Shown here: piece after piece, positions 37,911 to 48,801 of the stretch
Position numbering within the stretch: the first letter of the stretch is position 1
Layout of the letters: every line of letters starts with the position of its first letter
Origin: Roseivivax marinus
Lineage (GTDB): Bacteria; Pseudomonadota; Alphaproteobacteria; Rhodobacterales; Rhodobacteraceae
Direction: 5' to 3'
Length of the DNA: 64,000 nt
Assembly: GCF_900109705.1 (NCBI RefSeq)
Contig: NZ_FOAI01000009.1
Coordinates: 62,001-126,000 of the forward strand
The notes under the pieces: model-generated
Told to the model about the DNA's origin: nothing
Seen by the model: only the letters and a program-made list of their open reading frames with translations
The model's database searches: none
Translations under genes and position numbers: made by a program

Positions 37911-39119
37911 TTAGGCCTCGACGCCGCGAAGGCCGCCGATCAGCTTCGGGATTGCGTCCTTGAACTTGAAGAAACCCGCCGTGGCGTTTGGCCACGCGCG
38001 CCGGTCGTAGTCGCGCAAGGGCCGGACCACGGGCAGGTCCTTCACGCCCTTCAGCAGGTCCGCCGCGGGACCGACGGGCGGATAGGATGTCACGATCTGC
38101 TCGGCACCCGCGGCAGCGGCCCATTCCGATACGGCCTCGGCGCTCGTCAGTCCGCGTGTCGTCTCTCCGGCGCGATCGCCGAGGCGCGCGAGCGTGTCGT
38201 CCAGTGCCCGGGTCTTGAATGCACCCACATGCTCCGCCGGGGTCAGGATCGACAGGCGCCGCACGGTGTCGAGCGAGGCGGTCGCGCGCGGCTCCAGCCC
38301 CGCCTCGAACAGCCCTTCGGGCGCACAGTCGTCCTCGTGCAGCAGCAGGACCGAGCGTTTCGACGGGTCCAGACGGTCGCCCTCGGGCGCGGCCATGCGC
38401 TCGGGGTTCGGGGCGCCGCTCACGAGGTCGGCCTCCTGCGCCAGCTGGTATTTCGGATGGAACCGTCCGTCCGTGAACTTGCGGATGTTTGAGGCCCGTG
38501 CGAGGTAGGTCTTGCCCGGCGTGTGCAGGCCGCCGACCCAGCGCCAGCCCAGCGTGTTCGACGCCGGGTCCCCGTCGCAGAGGTGGCGCAGGAAGAAGTC
38601 CGCCCCGAGCGCCAGCGGCAGCTTCAGGGTGAAGAGCCAGATCGAGGCGAACCACATCCGGGCATGGTTGTGCAGGTAGCCGGTCTCGACCAGCTCGTGC
38701 GCCCAGTGGTCGAAGCACTCAATCCCGGTCTCGCCCTTGCAGGCCGCCTCCCAGCGCTCGCGCAGGCCGGATTCGGACTGCACCCGGTCCCATGACTGCA
38801 CCAGCTCTCCCCAGTAGGCGCCCCAGACCGACGGCCGCATCTCGAGCCAGCCCTTGTTGTAGGTGCGCCAGAACAGCTCGTCGATGAACTTGCCCGCGGC
38901 CTTGCGCGAATGGAGGTCGAGCACCGCGCCCAGCACCTCGGGTTCGGTCACGAGACGGTGACGCAGGTACGGTGACAGCTGCGAGACGTTGTCGTGGCCC
39001 CCGGTGCCGAGGTCGAAGTTGCGCCGGGTCTCGTAATCGCGCGCGGCGTTCGGAGCGAACGCCCCGAGCCGGGACAGGCCGGTCTCCCGGTCGGGCGGAA
39101 AGCGGTCGAGTGCCTGCAT
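37911..39119 (-). CDS. photolyase-like FAD protein with swapped domain order
   Basis: A 402-aa protein. Residues about 45-225 match the helical FAD-binding domain of photolyases and cryptochromes: QLSPYLRHRLVTEPEVLGAV, FIDELFWRTYNKGWLEMRP, HNHARMWFASIWLFTLKLPL, then LCDGDPASNTLGWRWVGG with KTYLARASNIRKFTDGRFHP. In known photolyases an alpha/beta domain comes first. Here the FAD domain comes first, and a Rossmann-like domain (about 255-375, SVLLLHEDDCAPEGLFEAGL, EQIVTSYPPVGPAADLLKGV) follows, ending AGFFKFKDAIPKLI. The ATG has GGAGGA upstream. DNA repair or light-sensing role is inferred. Confidence 0.85.
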   Translation of the reverse strand: MQALDRFPPDRETGLSRLGAFAPNAARDYETRRNFDLGTGGHDNVSQLSPYLRHRLVTEPEVLGAVLDLHSRKAAGKFIDELFWRTYNKGWLEMRPSVWGAYWGELVQSWDRVQSESGLRERWEAACKGETGIECFDHWAHELVETGYLHNHARMWFASIWLFTLKLPLALGADFFLRHLCDGDPASNTLGWRWVGGLHTPGKTYLARASNIRKFTDGRFHPKYQLAQEADLVSGAPNPERMAAPEGDRLDPSKRSVLLLHEDDCAPEGLFEAGLEPRATASLDTVRRLSILTPAEHVGAFKTRALDDTLARLGDRAGETTRGLTSAEAVSEWAAAAGAEQIVTSYPPVGPAADLLKGVKDLPVVRPLRDYDRRAWPNATAGFFKFKDAIPKLIGGLRGVEA

Positions 39120-39308
39120 GATGTCTCCTCCGGGACGGCGCTTGCGCAGAGCTAGGGGGAGGGCGCGCGGCATCAACCACGACGAAATGTTGGGGCGTCC
39201 CTGGGCCCCGAATCGCGGAGCGGCCCCTTGCGGGTCCCCGGGGGCGTCACTAAGACTCTGGCAACGCCTCAGGGCTAATCAATTCCAGACGCGCAGGCAG
39301 GCCGACAC

Positions 39309-39941
39309 ATGACCGATCCCTTCGAGACATACATGAACACGCTGGTCCCCATGGTGGTCGAGCAGACCAGCCGGGGCGAGCGTGCCTACGACATCTTCTC
39401 GCGCCTGCTGAAGGAGCGGATCATCTTCCTCAACGGGCCGGTCCATGACGGGATGTCCTCGCTGATCGTGGCGCAGCTGCTGCACCTCGAGGCCGAGAAC
39501 CCGTCGAAGGACATCTCGATGTACATCAACTCGCCGGGCGGCGTGGTGACCAGCGGGCTGTCGATCTACGACACGATGCAGTACATCAAGCCGAAGGTCT
39601 CGACTCTGGTGATCGGGCAGGCGGCGTCGATGGGTTCGCTCCTGCTGACCGCGGGCGCACCGGGCATGCGCTTCTCGCTGCCCAACAGCCGCGTCATGGT
39701 CCACCAGCCCTCGGGCGGCTACCAGGGTCAGGCGACGGACATCATGATCCACGCCGAAGAGACGCTGAAGCTCAAGAAGCGCCTGAACGAGATTTACGTG
39801 AAGCATACGGGCCAGACCCTAAAGAAGGTCGAAGCCGCGCTCGAGCGCGACCACTTCATGTCGCCCGAGGATGCGAAGGAATGGGGCCTGATCGACGATA
39901 TCGTCGAAAGCCGGAAAGAGGTGCAGGACGCCACGTCCTGA
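39309..39941 (+). CDS. clpP: ATP-dependent Clp protease proteolytic subunit
   Basis: A 210-aa serine protease that forms the tetradecameric barrel which degrades proteins unfolded by ClpX or ClpA. The triad is Ser107 ([16 protein letters not shown]), His132 ([13 protein letters not shown]) and Asp181 ([20 protein letters not shown]). The N-terminal propeptide region is [20 protein letters not shown]. The start is 189 bases from the divergent photolyase-like gene. It precedes clpX, with 170 bases between. Confidence 0.97.
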   Translation: MTDPFETYMNTLVPMVVEQTSRGERAYDIFSRLLKERIIFLNGPVHDGMSSLIVAQLLHLEAENPSKDISMYINSPGGVVTSGLSIYDTMQYIKPKVSTLVIGQAASMGSLLLTAGAPGMRFSLPNSRVMVHQPSGGYQGQATDIMIHAEETLKLKKRLNEIYVKHTGQTLKKVEAALERDHFMSPEDAKEWGLIDDIVESRKEVQDATS

Positions 39942-40111
39942 TCCTCCGGCAGCGGGCCGAATGCGTGGGGCGTCAGCGCCCCGTGCGGCAAGATTTCGGA
40001 TTGTGACAGGCAATCCACTGCCCTAGTCTACTGGATCAGGCGGGAGACGCCCCGCCGATCCGCGGACGATCGAACGGGGCGCGACACGACCCAGGCCGGG
40101 AAAGGTTTGAT

Positions 40112-41377
40112 ATGGCGACGAACTCTGGCGGCGACAGCAAGAACACGCTCTACTGCTCCTTCTGCGGCAAGAGCCAGCACGAGGTGCGCAAGCTGATCGC
40201 CGGCCCGACGGTGTTCATCTGCGACGAATGCGTCGAGCTGTGCATGGACATCATCCGGGAAGAGACCAAGGGCTCGGGGCTCAAGTCCCACGACGGCGTT
40301 CCGACCCCGCAGGAGATCTGCAAGGTTCTCGACGACTACGTGATCGGCCAGAAGATCGCGAAGCGCGTGCTCTCGGTGGCCGTCCACAACCACTACAAGC
40401 GTCTCAACCACGCGTCGAAGTCTTCGGACATCGAGCTGTCGAAGTCGAACATTCTGCTGATCGGCCCCACGGGCTGCGGCAAGACGCTGCTGGCGCAGAC
40501 GCTGGCGCGCATCCTCGACGTGCCCTTCACGATGGCCGACGCGACGACGCTGACCGAGGCGGGCTACGTGGGTGAGGATGTCGAGAACATCATTCTCAAG
40601 CTACTGCAGGCGTCAGAATACAACGTCGAGCGGGCGCAGCGCGGCATCGTCTACATCGACGAGGTCGACAAGATCACCCGCAAGTCCGAGAATCCCTCGA
40701 TCACGCGCGACGTGTCGGGCGAGGGTGTGCAGCAGGCGCTTCTGAAGCTGATGGAAGGCACCGTGGCCAGCGTTCCGCCGCAGGGCGGCCGCAAGCATCC
40801 GCAGCAGGAATTCCTGCAGGTGGACACCACGAATATCCTGTTCATCTGCGGCGGCGCCTTCGCGGGTCTCGACAAGATCATCGCGCAGCGTGGCAAGGGC
40901 TCGGCGATGGGCTTCGGAGCGGACGTGCGGAACACCGAGGACCGCAACGTCGGCGAGGTGCTGCATGAGCTTGAGCCCGAGGATCTGCTGAAGTTCGGCC
41001 TGATCCCGGAATTCGTCGGACGTCTGCCGGTTCTCGCCACGCTCGAGGACCTCGACGAGGACGCGCTGGTGACGATCCTCACCCAGCCGAAGAACGCCCT
41101 GGTCAAGCAGTACCAGCGCCTGTTCGAGCTGGAGGACACCGCTCTTACCTTTACCGACGACGCTCTGAAAGCGATCGCGAACAAGGCCATCGCCCGCAAG
41201 ACCGGCGCGCGCGGTCTGCGTTCGATCCTCGAGGACATCCTGCTCGACACTATGTTCGACCTGCCCGGCATGACCGAGGTGGTCGAGGTCGTGGTGAACG
41301 AAGAGGCGGTGACCTCCGAGGCGAAGCCGCTGATGATCTACGCCGACGAGAAAAAGCAGCCGGCGTCGGCCGGCTGA
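40112..41377 (+). CDS. clpX: ATP-dependent Clp protease ATP-binding subunit
   Basis: A 421-aa AAA+ unfoldase. The zinc-binding domain has Cys15, Cys18, Cys37 and Cys40 ([20 protein letters not shown]). Walker A is at 118-125 in [20 protein letters not shown]. Walker B is [20 protein letters not shown]. Sensor and C-terminal subdomains are recognisable ([40 protein letters not shown]). The start follows GGGAAAGG. It ends at a strong terminator. Confidence 0.98.
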   Translation: MATNSGGDSKNTLYCSFCGKSQHEVRKLIAGPTVFICDECVELCMDIIREETKGSGLKSHDGVPTPQEICKVLDDYVIGQKIAKRVLSVAVHNHYKRLNHASKSSDIELSKSNILLIGPTGCGKTLLAQTLARILDVPFTMADATTLTEAGYVGEDVENIILKLLQASEYNVERAQRGIVYIDEVDKITRKSENPSITRDVSGEGVQQALLKLMEGTVASVPPQGGRKHPQQEFLQVDTTNILFICGGAFAGLDKIIAQRGKGSAMGFGADVRNTEDRNVGEVLHELEPEDLLKFGLIPEFVGRLPVLATLEDLDEDALVTILTQPKNALVKQYQRLFELEDTALTFTDDALKAIANKAIARKTGARGLRSILEDILLDTMFDLPGMTEVVEVVVNEEAVTSEAKPLMIYADEKKQPASAG

Positions 41378-41407
41378 TCGTCAGAGCGAAAGATTTTTAC
41401 GACGAAC

Positions 41408-41438
41408 AGGGCGTGCCATTGGCGCGCCCTTTTCTTTT
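41408..41438 (+). terminator. rho-independent terminator of clpX
   Basis: A 9-bp stem (41409-41417 with 41421-41429, one G-T pair) with a 3-base loop, followed by a T-rich stretch at 41430-41438. Confidence 0.8.
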
Positions 41439-41543
41439 GTCCGATCTGCCCTGCGTTGCCCGCAAGGGCATCGGCCGGCCTGATCCGACCTTTCAAAACT
41501 GTAATCTTCGCTCAGGAACGTCTTTATAAAACAAGTGTTTATG

Positions 41544-41556
41544 TGGTGTATCACCA
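41544..41556. promoter_or_regulatory. short inverted repeat before the PRC-barrel gene
   Basis: TGGTG-TAT-CACCA, a perfect 5-bp inverted repeat with a 3-base centre, 17 bases upstream of the start. It sits just after an AT-rich stretch (CTTTATAAAACAAG) that may be the promoter, so it could be an operator or a leader hairpin. Confidence 0.35.
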
Positions 41557-41573
41557 ATCACGGGAGACACGTC

Positions 41574-42026
41574 ATGAACAGGCTTCTCATCACCACCGCC
41601 GCTCTGGGTCTCGTCGGATCGATGGCCGTGGCCGAGCAGCACACGTCCGACACCTCGGGCGCCAGCAGCGCCGCCATGTCCGACATGCAGGGTGAGTTGA
41701 TCCGTACTACGGACATCACCGGCGCACCGATCTACACCTTCAACGAGGCGCAGGACGAAGGCTGGGACCCGGACTTCACCTATGACGCCGTCGGCGGAGA
41801 CTGGAACCAGGTCGGCACCATCTCGGACGTCGTTCTCGACCAGTCGGGCAACCTGCGTGGCTTCGTCGCGGAGATCGGCGGCTTTCTCGACATCGGCGAC
41901 AAGGACGTCCTGATCTCGGTTGAGGACGCGAACCTCGTGGCTGCAGAGGAGTACGCGTGGGTCACGCGCCTCAACGAAGAGGACCTCGAGTCGCTTCAGG
42001 GCGTCGGGGACGATTTCTGGGACTGA
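41574..42026 (+). CDS. exported PRC-barrel domain protein
   Basis: A 150-aa protein with a signal peptide (MNRLLITTAALGLVGSMAVA). The mature part is acidic and carries a PRC-barrel-like beta domain (NQVGTISDVVLDQSGNLRGF, then GGFLDIGDKDVLISVEDANL), a fold found in the photosynthetic reaction centre H subunit and RimM. The ATG has GGGAGA upstream; an in-frame extension starts 13 codons earlier. The role is unknown, perhaps periplasmic or cell-surface. Confidence 0.8.
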   Translation: MNRLLITTAALGLVGSMAVAEQHTSDTSGASSAAMSDMQGELIRTTDITGAPIYTFNEAQDEGWDPDFTYDAVGGDWNQVGTISDVVLDQSGNLRGFVAEIGGFLDIGDKDVLISVEDANLVAAEEYAWVTRLNEEDLESLQGVGDDFWD

Positions 42027-42140
42027 TCCCGGGCGCAACCGGGCCGCGCCTTGCGTGCGGCCCGGTGTGTGCGGCGCCGCCGCCACTGGACCTCGGGCGC
42101 ACCATCGGTCATATACGGGGCACCAGACCGGGAGCCGTCC

Positions 42141-42524
42141 ATGTCGTTTCTCAAGAGCCTGCTGCAAGCCGTGACTTGGTGGAACGGCAGCACGCTGAAC
42201 ACGCTGATCTACACCAAGCGCAACGGCCGCAAGGTCGGTGAGGACGCGCAGGGCAACACGTTCTACGAGACCAAGGACGGCAAGCGCCGCTGGGTCATCT
42301 TCAACGGCGAGGCCGAGGCCTCGCGCGTCGATCCCGACTGGCACGGCTGGCTGCACCACACCTGGAAGGAGCCGCCGACCGAGCGTCCGCTGCGGCACCG
42401 CGCTTGGGAAAAGCCCCACATCGAGAACCTCACCGGGACGGCGCTCGCCTATGCGCCCGCAGGGTCCATCCGCAAGGAGCGCCCCGTGGAGCGCAGCGAC
42501 TACGAGGCGTGGAGCCCGGAATAA
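42141..42524 (+). CDS. NDUFA12-like complex I subunit
   Basis: A 127-aa accessory subunit of NADH:ubiquinone oxidoreductase, the B17.2 homologue of mitochondrial NDUFA12. The family core is [20 protein letters not shown] through [20 protein letters not shown] and [20 protein letters not shown]. In alphaproteobacteria this gene is typically near the DUF2155 gene, as here (2 bases between). The ATG has GGGAG upstream. The main complex I operon is not in the window. Confidence 0.92.
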   Translation: MSFLKSLLQAVTWWNGSTLNTLIYTKRNGRKVGEDAQGNTFYETKDGKRRWVIFNGEAEASRVDPDWHGWLHHTWKEPPTERPLRHRAWEKPHIENLTGTALAYAPAGSIRKERPVERSDYEAWSPE

Positions 42525-42526
42525 CC

Positions 42527-42901
42527 ATGACCGTGATGAGGTCCGCGCTGGCGGCGTGCATCCTGGCCCTTTCGGCAAGCGCGGTTTCCGCCCAGCAGGT
42601 CGAGACAGCCGAGGGCTCGGGCGCCGAAATGCGCGTGCTCGATAAACTGACCGGGCAGGTTCAGGACGTCACTCTGGCTGCGGGCGACAGCCGTCGTTTC
42701 GGCCGGATCGAGGTCGATGTGCGGAACTGCCGCTATCCCTCGGGCGATCCAGCGGGCGATGCCTTCGCCTTCCTGACCGTGCGCGAAACCGGCATCGCCG
42801 ACCCGGTCTACCGCGGCTGGATGATCGCCACGGCCCCCGCGCTCAACCCGATGGATCACCCACGCTACGACGTCTGGGTATTGCGCTGCACGACCTCCTG
42901 A
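42527..42901 (+). CDS. DUF2155 exported protein
   Basis: A 124-aa protein with a signal peptide (MTVMRSALAACILALSASAV, cleavage after SAQ or nearby). The DUF2155 core is MRVLDKLTGQVQDVTLAAGD, RIEVDVRNCRYPSGDPAGDA and [20 protein letters not shown], ending VLRCTTS. Two cysteines may pair. It starts 2 bases after the NDUFA12 gene. Its 3' end overlaps the convergent aat gene by 37 bases. Confidence 0.9.
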   Translation: MTVMRSALAACILALSASAVSAQQVETAEGSGAEMRVLDKLTGQVQDVTLAAGDSRRFGRIEVDVRNCRYPSGDPAGDAFAFLTVRETGIADPVYRGWMIATAPALNPMDHPRYDVWVLRCTTS

Positions 42902-43500
42902 CCCGAGGCGGGCAGGGGCAGGGCATTGAAATCCGCGTCGTGTGTCAGCGCCTCCGCCAGCCGGGCGTGGTAGTCCCGTCGGGGGATCTCGATACCGCCG
43001 AGGGACGCCAGGTGTTCTGTCAGGAACTGCGTGTCGAACAGCACGAAGCCGGTCCGGCGCAGGTGATCCACCAGCCATGCGAGCGCGATCTTGGAGGCAT
43101 CTCGGCGGCGGCTGAACATGCTCTCGCCGCAGAAGGCGCCGCCAACAGCCACGCCGTAAACCCCGCCGACCAGCTCCGATCCGTCCCAGATTTCGAGTGA
43201 ATGCGCGTGACCCGACGCGTGCAGATCGCGGTAGAGATCGACGATCTGGTCGTTGATCCACGTTTCCTCGCGCTCGGCGCAGCCCTCCATCACGTCGGCG
43301 AAGGCCCGGTTCACGCTCACCGAGACCCGGTCCTGTCGCAGCGTCCGCGCGAGGCTGCGCGAGATGTGGAAACCGTCGAGGGGGATGATCCCGCGCAGGC
43401 GCGGGTCCACCCAGAAGATATCCGGGTCGTCGCGGTGCTCAGCCATGGGGAACACCCCGACCCGGTAGGCCTGCAGAACGAGCTGCGGCGTGATGCTCAC
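42865..43500 (-). CDS. aat: leucyl/phenylalanyl-tRNA-protein transferase
   Basis: A 211-aa enzyme that adds Leu or Phe from aminoacyl-tRNA to proteins with N-terminal Arg or Lys, marking them for ClpAP through the N-degron pathway. Motifs are [40 protein letters not shown] and [20 protein letters not shown], with [20 protein letters not shown]. The GTG start overlaps the accC stop by 4 bases. Known order accB-accC-aat in this group. Confidence 0.95.
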   Translation of the reverse strand: MSITPQLVLQAYRVGVFPMAEHRDDPDIFWVDPRLRGIIPLDGFHISRSLARTLRQDRVSVSVNRAFADVMEGCAEREETWINDQIVDLYRDLHASGHAHSLEIWDGSELVGGVYGVAVGGAFCGESMFSRRRDASKIALAWLVDHLRRTGFVLFDTQFLTEHLASLGGIEIPRRDYHARLAEALTHDADFNALPLPASGQEVVQRNTQTS

Positions 43501-44852
43501 GCGTCGCCCGGCGCGATCTCGGCCAGCCACTGTTCGAGCCAGTGGATGTTGTAGTCGCCGCGCTGCACGGCCTCTTCCTCGAGAAGCGCGCGGAAGAGCG
43601 GCACGGTGGTGTCGACGCCGTCGACGATCAGCTCACCCAATGCGCGGTTCATGCGCGCCAGCGCCTCGTCCCGGTCGCGGCCATGCACGATCAGCTTGCC
43701 GATGAGGCTGTCGTAGTAGGGCGGGATCTTGTAGCCGTCATAGAGCGCGCTATCGATCCGCACGCCAAGGCCACCGGGCGCGTGGTACTGCGTGATCCGG
43801 CCCGGGGAGGGCGCGAAGCTCGGCACTTTCTCGGCGTTGATGCGGGCCTCGATGGCGTGGCCGTTGATCTTCAGATCCTCCTGAGCGAAGGACAGCGGCT
43901 GCCCCGCGGCGATGCGGATCTGCTCGCGCACGAGGTCGACGCCGAAGATCGCCTCGGTCACCGGGTGTTCGACCTGAAGCCGGGTGTTCATCTCGATGAA
44001 GTAGAACTCCCCGTCCTCGTAGAGGAACTCGATGGTGCCGGCGCCGGAATAGCCGATTTCGGCCACCGCGTCGGCGCAGGTCTTGCCGATGCGGGCGCGT
44101 TCCTCGGCGCTGATTGCGGGGCCGGGGGCCTCTTCCAGTACCTTCTGGTGACGGCGCTGGAGCGAACAGTCCCGCTCGCCCAGGTGGACCGCGTTGCCCT
44201 TGCCGTCGCCGAACACCTGCACCTCGATATGGCGCGGGGTGGTGAGGTACTTCTCGATGTAGACCGCGTCGTTGCCGAAGGCAGCCTGCGCCTCGGACCG
44301 CGCGGTCTGGAACGCGCGCTCGAGATCGGCCTCGCCCTGCGCCACCTTCATGCCGCGCCCGCCGCCGCCGGCGGTGGCCTTGATGATGACCGGATAGCCC
44401 ATGTCGGCGGCCAGTGCCTTGGCCTGCTCGACATCCTCGACTCCGCCCTCGGAGCCCGGAACGCACGGCACGCCGAGGTTCTTCATGGTCTCCTTGGCGG
44501 TGATCTTGTCGCCCATGATACGGATGTGCTCGGCCGAGGGGCCGATGAAGGTGATGCCGTGATCCTCGACGACCTGAACGAAGCGCGCGTTCTCGGACAG
44601 GAAGCCATAGCCCGGGTGGATCGCCTGGGCGCCGGTCACTTCGCAGGCCGAGATGATGGCCGGGATCGACAGGTAGGATTGGGTCGAGGAGGCGGGGCCG
44701 ATGCAGATGGTCTCGTCGGCCATGCGGACATGCATGGCGTCGGCGTCGGCCGTCGAATGCACGGCGACCGAGGCGATGCCCATCTCGCGGCAGGCGCGGA
44801 TGACGCGCAGGGCGATCTCGCCCCGATTGGCGATCAGGATCTTGTCGAACAT
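43497..44852 (-). CDS. accC: biotin carboxylase
   Basis: A 451-aa subunit of acetyl-CoA carboxylase that carboxylates biotin using ATP and bicarbonate, the first step of fatty-acid synthesis. It begins [20 protein letters not shown]. The ATP-grasp glycine loop is [20 protein letters not shown], and the catalytic region is [20 protein letters not shown]. Length is normal. It follows accB by 8 bases and overlaps aat. Confidence 0.97.
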   Translation of the reverse strand: MFDKILIANRGEIALRVIRACREMGIASVAVHSTADADAMHVRMADETICIGPASSTQSYLSIPAIISACEVTGAQAIHPGYGFLSENARFVQVVEDHGITFIGPSAEHIRIMGDKITAKETMKNLGVPCVPGSEGGVEDVEQAKALAADMGYPVIIKATAGGGGRGMKVAQGEADLERAFQTARSEAQAAFGNDAVYIEKYLTTPRHIEVQVFGDGKGNAVHLGERDCSLQRRHQKVLEEAPGPAISAEERARIGKTCADAVAEIGYSGAGTIEFLYEDGEFYFIEMNTRLQVEHPVTEAIFGVDLVREQIRIAAGQPLSFAQEDLKINGHAIEARINAEKVPSFAPSPGRITQYHAPGGLGVRIDSALYDGYKIPPYYDSLIGKLIVHGRDRDEALARMNRALGELIVDGVDTTVPLFRALLEEEAVQRGDYNIHWLEQWLAEIAPGDA

Positions 44853-44860
44853 CGTGGGCC

Positions 44861-45358
44861 TCACTCGAGGATCACGAGGGGGGCGCCGTACTCGACCGGG
44901 GCGCCGTCCTCCACGAGGATCCGCGTCACGGTGCCCGCGCGCGGCGCGGGGATGTGGTTCATGGTCTTCATCGCCTCGACGATGATGAGGGTATCGCCCT
45001 CTCCCACCTCGGTTCCGACCTTGATGAAGGCCGGTGCGCCGGGTTCGGGCTGCATGTAGACCGTGCCCACCATCGGCGAGGTCACCGCACCGGGGTGCTG
45101 GGCGGGATCGGCGGGTTCGGCCGGAGCCGCGGCCTGCGGGGTGGCAGCCTGGGCGGGCGCCGGTGCGGCCGGTTGTTGTGCCGGGGCCTGCATCTGCATC
45201 GGTGCCGCCGCCGGGGCGCCGCGGCTCACACGCACGTTCAGGCTGTCGTGCTCGTCGTAGTCGCGCTTGACCTGAAGCTCCGTCAGATCGTTTTCGCGCA
45301 ACAACTCCGCCAGCGCCTGGATGAAGGCCACGTCCGCGTCGTGTTTGTTTCCTGCCAT
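44861..45358 (-). CDS. accB: biotin carboxyl carrier protein
   Basis: A 165-aa protein. The C-terminal biotinyl domain has EAMKTMN with biotinylated Lys131. An N-terminal segment ([20 protein letters not shown]) and a Pro/Ala/Gln-rich linker of about 40 residues precede it, usual for BCCP. The ATG lies just after GGAAACA. First gene of accB-accC-aat. Confidence 0.96.
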   Translation of the reverse strand: MAGNKHDADVAFIQALAELLRENDLTELQVKRDYDEHDSLNVRVSRGAPAAAPMQMQAPAQQPAAPAPAQAATPQAAAPAEPADPAQHPGAVTSPMVGTVYMQPEPGAPAFIKVGTEVGEGDTLIIVEAMKTMNHIPAPRAGTVTRILVEDGAPVEYGAPLVILE

Positions 45359-45425
45359 GTGATCCTCGACCTTGTCCGCCGCTCGCCACCCGAAGGGGTG
45401 GCAGTTTCCGCGGCTTATAGGTGAT

Positions 45426-45454
45426 GGCCGGACCGGAGGAAAGGCGGTCCGGCC
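45426..45454. terminator. 10-bp perfect hairpin upstream of accB
   Basis: Stem 45426-45435 with 45445-45454, loop 9 bases. It lies between the hypothetical gene (27 bases past its stop) and accB. No T run on the minus strand, so partial attenuation is possible. Confidence 0.4.
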
Positions 45455-45480
45455 TCGCAATCACATGTGGGGCGGCCGGA

Positions 45481-45807
45481 CTACCGGTCCAGCCCGGAGG
45501 CGTAATTTGCGGCTGCCGCGTCGGGCGGGGTATCCGCGGGCCCGGTGCCGCCATCCAGCAGGGCGGCGATGCGCAGCTGCATGATCGACGGGGGGGCGAT
45601 GTGGTCGCCGGGGTTCTCGAGCACCTTCGCCAGTTCCTCCTCGGCAGAGGGAGCGGGCGTCCGACGCTCGCCCAGGTTACCGGAACTTGCGGCGTCGGTG
45701 GCTTCGACCCGCTTGGGGTCGGGGCTGCGGGCTGGGGCAGCCGGCAGTCCGAACGGGTGGCCCGAGACGAGCGGCGCCGCGGGGGACGTGGGCAGGGATA
45801 TCTGCAT
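45481..45807 (-). CDS. hypothetical protein upstream of accB
   Basis: A 108-aa protein starting [20 protein letters not shown], with a GGAG ribosome-binding site before the ATG. It is Pro/Ala-rich and probably largely disordered, with one helical region ([15 protein letters not shown] then [16 protein letters not shown]). No family recognised. It precedes accB by 122 bases on the same strand, with a hairpin between. Confidence 0.6.
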   Translation of the reverse strand: MQISLPTSPAAPLVSGHPFGLPAAPARSPDPKRVEATDAASSGNLGERRTPAPSAEEELAKVLENPGDHIAPPSIMQLRIAALLDGGTGPADTPPDAAAANYASGLDR

Positions 45808-45926
45808 CTCGCGGGCTCCTTCGACACGCAGGGTATCAAGACTTAACGGAACGAGAATACCACGACGCCCAAGGAAATTTTCCGCTTTTCCAACAACATG
45901 GTTAAGCCATTGATCCCGAACGAGGA

Positions 45927-45951
45927 GGGGCGGACCTTTCGGCCCGCCCCC
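45927..45951. terminator. hairpin after acs
   Basis: GGGGCGG at 45927-45933 pairs with CCGCCCC at 45944-45950, loop 10 bases. It lies about 24 bases past the acs stop on the minus strand and is followed there by a T/C-rich stretch. It also separates acs from the hypothetical gene. Confidence 0.45.
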
Positions 45952-45974
45952 TTCTCTGTGTCGTGCTGTCCCGC

Positions 45975-47924
45975 TCAGCCGCGGTTCTGGCGATTCTCGA
46001 TCAGGTCATCGACGACCTGCGGATCTGCGAGCGTCGATGTGTCGCCGAGCGAGCCGTAATCGTCCTCGGCGATCTTGCGCAGGATGCGGCGCATGATCTT
46101 GCCCGAGCGGGTCTTGGGAAGGCCCGGCGCCCACTGGATCAGGTCTGGCTTGGCGATCGGGCCGATCTCCTGCCGCACCCAGGTCTGGAGTTCCTTCTTC
46201 AGGTCGTCCGATGGCTCGACCCCGTTCATCAGGGTCACGTAGCAGTAGATGCCCTGACCCTTCACGTCGTGGGGATAGCCGACCACCGCGGCCTCGGCGA
46301 CCTTCTCGTGCGCGACAAGGGCCGATTCGACCTCTGCGGTGCCCATGCGGTGGCCCGATACGTTGATGACGTCGTCCACGCGGCCGGTGATCCAGTAGTC
46401 GCCGTCCGCGTCGCGCCGGCAGCCGTCACCCGAGAAGTAGTAGCCCTTGTACTGCTGGAAGTATGTGTTCTCGAACCGTTCGTGGTCGCCCCAGACGGTC
46501 CGCATCTGGCCGGGCCAGCTGTCCTTGAACGCGAGGACGCCGGAGGTCTCGGTTTCCTCGATCTCCTTGCCGCTTTCGGCCTCAAGCACCACCGGCTGGA
46601 CGCCGAAGAACGGCTTCATCGCCGCGCCGGGCTTGGTCGCGTGGGCGCCGGGCAGGGGGGTCAAAAGGTGGCCGCCCGTTTCGGTCTGCCAGTAGGTATC
46701 GACGATCGGGCAGCGTCCGTCGCCCACGACCTCGTTGTACCAGGCCCAGGCCTCGGGGTTGATGGGTTCGCCCACCGTTCCGAGGATGCGGAGGCTGGAC
46801 AGGTCGGATCCCTTCACGGGGTCCTCGCCCTGGCCCATGAGCGCGCGGATCGCGGTCGGCGCGGTGTAGAACTGCGCGACCTTGTGCTTTTCGCAGACCT
46901 GCCAGAAGCGGCCGGCGTCGGGATAGGTCGGCACGCCCTCGAACATCAGGGTCGTCGCGCCGTTCGCGAGCGGCCCGTAGACGATGTAGCTGTGTCCGGT
47001 GACCCAGCCCACGTCCGCGGTGCACCAGTAGACCTCGCCGTCATGGTAGTCGAACGTGATCTGATGCGTGATCGCCGCGTAGACGAGGTAGCCGCCCGAG
47101 GTGTGCACCACACCCTTGGGCTGGCCCGTGGAGCCCGAGGTGTAGAGAATGAACAGCGGGTCCTCGGCATTCACTTCGGCGGCAGGGCAGTCGGTGTCGG
47201 CCTCGGCCATCGCCGCCGTCAGGTCGACGTCGCGATCCTCGTACCAGGTGGTCTGACCACCGGTGCGCTTGACCACCAGACACTTCACGCGGTCATCGCA
47301 GTGCAGCAACGCCTTGTCGGTGTTCGACTTCAGTGCCGTCTTGCGGCCGCCGCGCGGGGCCTCGTCGGCGGTGATGACGACCTTGGCCGAGCAGCCGTTG
47401 ATCCGCTGGCCGAGCGCGTCGGGCGAGAAGCCCGCGAACACCACGGAGTGGATCGCGCCGATCCGCGCGCAGGCCAGCATCGCGTAGGCCGCTTCGGGGA
47501 TCATCGGCAGGTAGAGCACCACCCGGTCGCCTTTGCCGACACCCTGATCGCGCAGGACGTTGGCCATGCGGCAGACGTTCTCGTGAAGTTCGCGGTACGA
47601 GATGTGCTTGGCCTCGTCGCCCGGCTCGTCCGGCTCCCAGATGATCGCGGTCTGGTCGCCGCGGGTCTCGAGGTGACGGTCGACGCAGTTTTCGGCCACG
47701 TTGAGCGTGCCATCCTCGAACCACTTGATCGACACCGAGCCGTGCTGAAAGTTCACGTCCTTGATCTTGGTGGGCGCCTTTTTCCAGTCGATACGGCCGG
47801 CCTCGTCGCGCCAGAAGCCCTCGGGGTCGTCGACCGACCTCTGGTACATCTCGGCGTAGCGGTCGGCATCGACATGCGCCTTGGACGCCAGCGCGTCGCT
47901 CGGGGGGAATACGGTATCCTTCAT
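45975..47924 (-). CDS. acs: acetyl-CoA synthetase
   Basis: A 649-aa enzyme that makes acetyl-CoA from acetate, ATP and CoA. The AMP-binding motif is [36 protein letters not shown] and [20 protein letters not shown] are the hinge-region motifs, and [20 protein letters not shown] holds the C-terminal catalytic Lys that is commonly acetylated. The ATG has a very strong AGGAGGAGG. It is the last gene of the ABC-transporter operon, 109 bases after livF. Confidence 0.96.
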   Translation of the reverse strand: MKDTVFPPSDALASKAHVDADRYAEMYQRSVDDPEGFWRDEAGRIDWKKAPTKIKDVNFQHGSVSIKWFEDGTLNVAENCVDRHLETRGDQTAIIWEPDEPGDEAKHISYRELHENVCRMANVLRDQGVGKGDRVVLYLPMIPEAAYAMLACARIGAIHSVVFAGFSPDALGQRINGCSAKVVITADEAPRGGRKTALKSNTDKALLHCDDRVKCLVVKRTGGQTTWYEDRDVDLTAAMAEADTDCPAAEVNAEDPLFILYTSGSTGQPKGVVHTSGGYLVYAAITHQITFDYHDGEVYWCTADVGWVTGHSYIVYGPLANGATTLMFEGVPTYPDAGRFWQVCEKHKVAQFYTAPTAIRALMGQGEDPVKGSDLSSLRILGTVGEPINPEAWAWYNEVVGDGRCPIVDTYWQTETGGHLLTPLPGAHATKPGAAMKPFFGVQPVVLEAESGKEIEETETSGVLAFKDSWPGQMRTVWGDHERFENTYFQQYKGYYFSGDGCRRDADGDYWITGRVDDVINVSGHRMGTAEVESALVAHEKVAEAAVVGYPHDVKGQGIYCYVTLMNGVEPSDDLKKELQTWVRQEIGPIAKPDLIQWAPGLPKTRSGKIMRRILRKIAEDDYGSLGDTSTLADPQVVDDLIENRQNRG

Positions 47925-48033
47925 GTGTGCCTCCTCCTGATTGTATCGAAACGCTGCTTTCTCGCGCCGCGTTCCTCTGTTCGGGGTCAGACAACGATCG
48001 GCCCGCGCGTCGCGCCACCCGACCGTCGCTCGG

Positions 48034-48789
<756 letters not shown>

Positions 48790-48801
48790 GTCTTGGTCTC
48801 C

